Below, piece by piece: positions 6,183 through 9,517 of a stretch of 9,517 nucleotides of DNA. Below the pieces are notes generated by a model. It ran no database searches. It was not told the origin of the DNA and saw only the letters and a program-made list of their open reading frames with translations. The stretch comes from Candidatus Aquidulcis sp. Its GTDB lineage: Bacteria; Chloroflexota; Anaerolineae; Anaerolineales; E44-bin32. Every line of letters starts with the position of its first letter. The stretch's first letter is position 1. Location of the stretch: the NCBI GenBank assembly GCA_020723365.1, contig DYJB01000001.1, forward strand, positions 20,542 through 30,058, read 5' to 3'. Made by a program: the position numbers and the translations under genes.

Positions 6183-8300
6183 TCAGCAGTACTCCGGCGG
6201 GGCCGTCTTCGTCGCGCTCGTGGCGATGTTGTGGGCGGCATCCTCGGCCGTGGCGTAGTAGGTCCCCGACCCGCCGGTGAAGCTGCAGCTCGTCGTGTTG
6301 CTGCACGTCTGCACCAGCGCCCCGTCGAGGTAGATCTTGATCTTGGTCACCCCCACGTTGTCGCTCGCCGTGGCGGTGTAGATCACCTGCCCGCAGCGCG
6401 AGCCCTTCGCATGCGAGACCTGAACGCTCGGCGCCTGGTCGTCGACGTGAACGGGCTTCGGCGTGGGCGTCGGCGGAGGGGCGATGACCATGGCCGTGCT
6501 CAGTTCGCCGGCGACCGTGCCGCCGGATAGGGCCGCCCAGCAAACGCCGGCGCGGTCCGGGTTCTCGATCTGGACCCAGGTGCTCTGGCTGTTGCGCCCC
6601 AGGATGGGCGACGATTCACCCGGCACGAGGTCGCCGAGCACGTCGTAGACGGTCGCCGGCCCGAAGCGGCAGTACAGGTTCTGGGTCGCGGTGAAGCCCG
6701 GGCCGCCTGCGATCCCCACCGGCTGGCCCCATCCGAAATCCACAGCGGCGTGGTTCTGTCCGCCGCGCATGGCAATCGAGGTCATGGCGATCTCGGCACC
6801 CGCGTCGGGATAGGTCCAGCTCCCTTCGCCCATGATCTCGTCGAAGTAGCCGTCGTTCGGATCGACGACGACGCAGTAGTCCCCGTCGGGCAGCGAGCGC
6901 CACTCATTGTTGTAGTCCGAGTTGGAGCCCAGGCCGTAGCGGCCGTTGACGTCCGTGCGGGTGGTCGGGTCGACGCCGCCCTGCCGATTGCTCCAGGCCG
7001 GGTCGCAGACTCCGCTGGAGAGCCAGACCTCCACCCCCTCGATCCCGGATTCGCTCGCATCCAGCTCGCCGTCGGCGTCGAGGTCGCTCCACAGGATGCC
7101 CCCGATCCCGCCCTGGACCGATCCGGGCGGCGCCACCTGCCAGGCGAAGTCGATGCCCGTCTGTTCGGCGCCTTCCACCAGCGTGACCGTGTACCCGAAG
7201 GGGATATCCATGGCGACGGGACGCGTCCACCACCCCGGCTTCTCGAGGGCGTCGTTGAAGGGCTCGCTCTCGATGACCCACAGGCAGTAGATCCCCGGCG
7301 GAAGCGTCTGGCTGAAGGTGCCGCCGGCGTCCGTCACGGCGTTGTACTGCGGCAGGTAGCTGGCCGCCGGGCACTGCCCCTGCCCGACATGCACGGTCAC
7401 GTCGGGGATGCCTGCCTCGCCGTCCTGGCGGACCCCGTCCCCGGCGATGGCGCCCTCCAGGCACTGGCAGCCGGCAGGCAGCGCGCCGCTGCAGGTGCCG
7501 TAGCTCGGGCACACGTCGCGCCATACCGTGCCGCTGACGGCGATCGGCTCGATCTGGCCCTCACACGAGGCGCCGAACTGCGTTTGGAAGTAGTCGACGG
7601 CGTACTCGCTCACCAGGTCCATGCCGGCCGTCGCCGCCACGCGCCAGAAGTAGGTCTGGCAATCGATCAGGTAGTCCAGCTCCGTGTCGAACTCTTCCCA
7701 GGGGCCCGTCGAGCCATTACCGATCACGTTGCTGGCGAAAAGGGGATCCGTGCTGACGTCAAACCTGTAGCCGGGCACCAGGCAGCTTTGTTCCTGGGAA
7801 TCCCAGCGCAGTTCGGGTGAGGGATTGGTGACCAGGGCGCCCGTCGCCGGCGAAGACAGGTGGGGTGCGTGCAGGTACGGGCCATCGCACACGGGCCCGG
7901 TCCACAGGGGCCGGGTGATCGAGTAGGGTCCGATCGCCGAGCCGCTAACGGCCGCCACGCGCCAGCCATAGCGGGTCACAGGCAGCAGATCCGCGCCCGG
8001 GGTCCACGTCCAGGTGGCGGCGCCCGTGCTGCCGACGACGGCCTGTGCGGAGCCGAAGTCGCCGAGCGGGGCGAGCTCGATGCGGAATCCATCGGGCTGG
8101 CAATCGCCGTCGTAGACCCACTCCACCGTCGGGCGGAGCGAGTCGGAGATCTGGCTGTCCTCGATCGGGATGCCGGGTGCGATCAGCGAGGAGACCGGGC
8201 AGTCAGGCTCCGGCGTCTCATCTGGGTAGTTGCAGCCACCCAGGAATGCCGCGGCGAGCATCCACGATGCTCCCAGGAGAGCGATCATCTTCGTAGTCAT
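6183..8300 (-). CDS. Multi-module surface lipoprotein (SdrD_B-like, SH3-like, Ig-like)
   Basis: The protein is 705 aa from the ATG at 8298-8300, with a G-run ribosome site (8307-8312) 6 nt upstream. A lipoprotein signal ends in the lipobox LGGC, with C23 the expected lipidated residue, so it should be anchored on the outer face of the membrane. In order: two fibronectin/Ig-like units at about 38-127 and 143-240, each with a W/Y-F/G-WRVAA strand; two SdrD_B-like collagen-adhesin repeats at about 255-386 and 397-524; a bacterial SH3-like domain at about 535-592 (LYCRFGPATVYDVLG, then WVQIEN); a Pro/Thr linker; and a C-terminal Ig-like domain at about 622-700 (SDNVGVTKIKIYLDG). DLDADGELDASE at 406-417 is an ideal EF-hand-type calcium loop inside the second SdrD_B unit. 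Cysteines are unusually many for an exported protein, suggesting disulfides. Likely roles are surface binding or wall attachment; no catalytic motif is seen. Confidence 0.85.
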   Translation of the reverse strand: MTTKMIALLGASWMLAAAFLGGCNYPDETPEPDCPVSSLIAPGIPIEDSQISDSLRPTVEWVYDGDCQPDGFRIELAPLGDFGSAQAVVGSTGAATWTWTPGADLLPVTRYGWRVAAVSGSAIGPYSITRPLWTGPVCDGPYLHAPHLSSPATGALVTNPSPELRWDSQEQSCLVPGYRFDVSTDPLFASNVIGNGSTGPWEEFDTELDYLIDCQTYFWRVAATAGMDLVSEYAVDYFQTQFGASCEGQIEPIAVSGTVWRDVCPSYGTCSGALPAGCQCLEGAIAGDGVRQDGEAGIPDVTVHVGQGQCPAASYLPQYNAVTDAGGTFSQTLPPGIYCLWVIESEPFNDALEKPGWWTRPVAMDIPFGYTVTLVEGAEQTGIDFAWQVAPPGSVQGGIGGILWSDLDADGELDASESGIEGVEVWLSSGVCDPAWSNRQGGVDPTTRTDVNGRYGLGSNSDYNNEWRSLPDGDYCVVVDPNDGYFDEIMGEGSWTYPDAGAEIAMTSIAMRGGQNHAAVDFGWGQPVGIAGGPGFTATQNLYCRFGPATVYDVLGDLVPGESSPILGRNSQSTWVQIENPDRAGVCWAALSGGTVAGELSTAMVIAPPPTPTPKPVHVDDQAPSVQVSHAKGSRCGQVIYTATASDNVGVTKIKIYLDGALVQTCSNTTSCSFTGGSGTYYATAEDAAHNIATSATKTAPPEYC

Positions 8301-8359
8301 GGGATTCCCCCCGCAGGGAACGCGCCTGCCGCGGGAAGGCGGGCAAGGCGGCCACCTTC

Positions 8360-8387
8360 ATTATAGATAACGCCTGCCGGCCGGCAA
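8360..8387 (-). promoter_or_regulatory. Sigma70-type promoter for the lipoprotein gene
   Basis: On the minus strand a perfect TATAAT (8360-8365) follows TTGCCG (8382-8387) at 16 bp. The start would be near 8353, giving a leader of about 52 nt. This AT-containing patch stands out from very GC-rich surroundings. The 12-bp palindrome TGCCGGCCGGCA (8375-8386) overlaps the -35 and the spacer and could be an operator, although such words arise easily in GC-rich DNA. Confidence 0.65.
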
Positions 8388-8407
8388 CTGTGACACCCGG
8401 GCCCCGC

Positions 8408-8505
8408 CCAGCCGGGCGCTCCGGCTGGAAGGCCGAGCCTGCGGCGGGGCGGCCGGAGGCTCCCTCCCAGGCCAGTTCGCCGCCGGCGCCAGGCGGCTGG
8501 GCGCC
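8408..8505. repeat. Three consecutive GC-rich hairpins
   Basis: The first is a perfect 8-bp stem CCAGCCGG/CCGGCTGG with a 5-nt loop (8408-8428). The second has GAGCCT/AGGCTC and CGGC/GCCG helices split by one G-G mismatch, with a 6-nt loop (8435-8462). The third joins two GGCGCC words around a 9-nt segment (8485-8505). None is followed by a T-run. They lie about 160-255 bp after the PD40 stop and just before the lipoprotein promoter, so they may end or protect the PD40 transcript. Confidence 0.5.
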
Positions 8506-8662
8506 CCCCGGGGGCCCTCCGTGCCTGGGCACACTGGCTGGAGGCGTAGAGACGGGATGGTCCGCCTCAGCTGGAGCGCCAGTGCGGGGTCTGCCGTCCG
8601 GGCCGGCGAGCGCGCAGGCCATGAAGCCCAGGGCGAGCATCCGGGAACGCCGCTTCCGGAGG

Positions 8663-9517
8663 CTAGCGTCCCCAGCGCGGCTGCCAGTCGCAGTAGTCGT
8701 TGTCGGTCAGGCGGCGGAGATCGCTGCCATCCTTGCGCATGAGGTAGATCTCGCAGCCGTGGTCATCCCCGTAGCGGTCCCGGTAGGAGGTGAAGGCAAT
8801 CCACTCCCCATCCGGGGAGAAGCTGGGCGCCAGGTTGTTGCCGCCTTGCGTGGGTTGGGCCAGGATGGAGCCCTCCAGATCGAGCAGGATGATCTCGCGC
8901 TGCCACGCGGTGCCGGCATAGGTCGCCAGGAAGGCGCCGTCGGGGGACCAGTCGCTTCGCCCGCGCAGACCCTCGACGTTGGTCACCTGGCGCACGCTGG
9001 ATCCGGCCGCGTCCGCCACGAAGAGCTGGACGCCGCCGGCGCGCGAGGAGGCGAACAGGATCTGGCCGCCGTCCGGCGACCAGACCGGGTCCCACCCGTC
9101 CCCTCCGCTCATTGCGGCGAGCGTACGCGGGGTCCCGCCGACCCGGTCGACGAGCCACAGCGTCTGACGCTGCCCGTCGTTGTGCACGAAGACCACTCGA
9201 CGGCCGTCCGGCGACACCGCCGGGGCGTAGTCATCGCCCAGATACGTCAGCCGGCGGGAGGTTCCGCCGGTGAGGTCCATCTCGTGCACGGCATACTCGC
9301 CGGACTCGTTCGACGAGTACACGACCGATTGACCGTCCGGAGCCATGGAGGGATAGAAGTGGTCGGCTTGATCGTTGCCCGTCAGGCGTCTGAAGTCGCT
9401 GCCGTCGGCGTTGAGGAGGCAGATCTGGTTGGTGCGATCGTCCCTGAACAGCTGGCACACGAACACGATCCGGCCGGTGGGCACGTGGGCTGCACTGGTG
9501 GTCGCTCCGGGTGCGTC
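8663..9517 (-). CDS. PD40 (TolB-like) beta-propeller protein, 5' end outside window
   Basis: The frame is open from the window edge to a TAG at 8663-8665, at least 284 codons. A GTG at 9482-9484 is in frame but has no ribosome site, and the codons before it (DAPGATTSAAH) look like a linker, so the true start lies upstream. The visible part is a series of PD40 repeats with PDG signatures beginning near 9340 (MAPDG), 9211 (SPDG), 9076 (SPDG), 8944 (SPDG) and 8815 (SPDG), 43-45 codons apart, plus a closing degenerate unit ending DWQPRWGR. Each repeat has the usual pattern of PDG, a hydrophobic strand, then a turn leading into L-N/D-x-D-G-S/T-x-x-R-x-LT. Such propellers bind proteins or ligands; several exported and surface proteins carry them, and TolB itself is periplasmic. 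No enzyme domain is visible, though one could lie in the missing N-terminal part. Confidence 0.85.
   Translation of the reverse strand, partial: DAPGATTSAAHVPTGRIVFVCQLFRDDRTNQICLLNADGSDFRRLTGNDQADHFYPSMAPDGQSVVYSSNESGEYAVHEMDLTGGTSRRLTYLGDDYAPAVSPDGRRVVFVHNDGQRQTLWLVDRVGGTPRTLAAMSGGDGWDPVWSPDGGQILFASSRAGGVQLFVADAAGSSVRQVTNVEGLRGRSDWSPDGAFLATYAGTAWQREIILLDLEGSILAQPTQGGNNLAPSFSPDGEWIAFTSYRDRYGDDHGCEIYLMRKDGSDLRRLTDNDYCDWQPRWGR

Larger units (their letters stand above)
8301..8662. other. Spacer between PD40 and lipoprotein genes, with hairpin cluster
   Basis: No gene is supported here. The spacer is extremely GC-rich and holds three strong inverted repeats in a row (8408-8428, 8435-8462, 8485-8505), then the lipoprotein promoter. 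A frame beginning near 8640 opens with a basic and hydrophobic stretch (RKRRSRMLALGFMACALAG) that looks like a signal sequence, but it then becomes Pro/Gly-rich and runs through the promoter into the lipoprotein gene in another frame, so I did not call it. Confidence 0.55.

Noticed and set aside
4854..6530. Long plus-strand open frame of over 550 codons
   Set aside because: It spans the antisense of the peptidase N-terminus, a spacer and the antisense of the lipoprotein end; composition is Arg/Pro-rich with no domain or ribosome site.
6750..7820. Long plus-strand frame inside the lipoprotein gene
   Set aside because: Fully antisense to a gene with a clear lipobox and recognisable modules; high GC keeps the opposite frame open.
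8218..8640. Possible small secreted protein after the PD40 gene
   Set aside because: Its first 20 residues look like a signal sequence, but the rest is Pro/Gly-rich, crosses the lipoprotein promoter and overlaps that gene by 83 nt in another frame.
9482..9484. GTG as start of the PD40 protein
   Set aside because: No ribosome site precedes it and the open frame continues upstream to the window edge with linker-like residues.

Overview
The window reads as a high-GC bacterial chromosome segment in which every supportable gene lies on the minus strand. Threonine/proline linkers of the TPTP type, a PD40 beta-propeller protein, a lipoprotein built from SdrD_B-like, SH3-like and Ig-like modules, and a secreted C39-type peptidase are all common in Chloroflexota, especially Anaerolineae. 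That assignment is inference from protein style; there is no rRNA or other phylogenetic marker here.

In transcription order (right to left): the 3' part of a PD40 propeller protein (8663-9517, 5' end outside the window); a 362-bp spacer with three GC-rich hairpins and a good sigma70-type promoter; a 705-aa modular lipoprotein (6183-8300); a 729-bp spacer without a supportable gene, ending in an 11-bp-period direct repeat and a promoter; a 701-aa exported C39-like peptidase with four copies of an [RK]xRF-D-[ED]-EP motif (3348-5453); a TPR membrane protein (2527-3342) starting 5 nt after the peptidase stop; a 515-bp spacer ending in an inverted repeat that covers a Shine-Dalgarno sequence; a membrane-anchored NERD-domain protein (1178-2011); an N-terminally missing gene remnant (842-1162); and an uncharacterised gene that runs off the left edge (1-793).

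Two layers are visible. The right half (about 4.1-9.5 kb) uses almost only G/C in third codon positions and encodes envelope and surface proteins. The left half (about 1-4.1 kb), including the last third of the peptidase gene, uses A/T in roughly a third of third positions and carries the NERD protein, the broken gene and the unknown gene, which looks like an accessory region. The change falls inside the peptidase gene, just after its fourth repeat motif.

The most promising candidate for a new system is the peptidase/TPR pair. The predicted topology puts the peptidase outside the cell and its repeat-bearing tail on the same (cytosolic) side as the TPR domain of its tightly coupled neighbour. 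A possible response-regulator site sits just upstream of the pair's promoter. This link is a hypothesis, not a demonstrated system.
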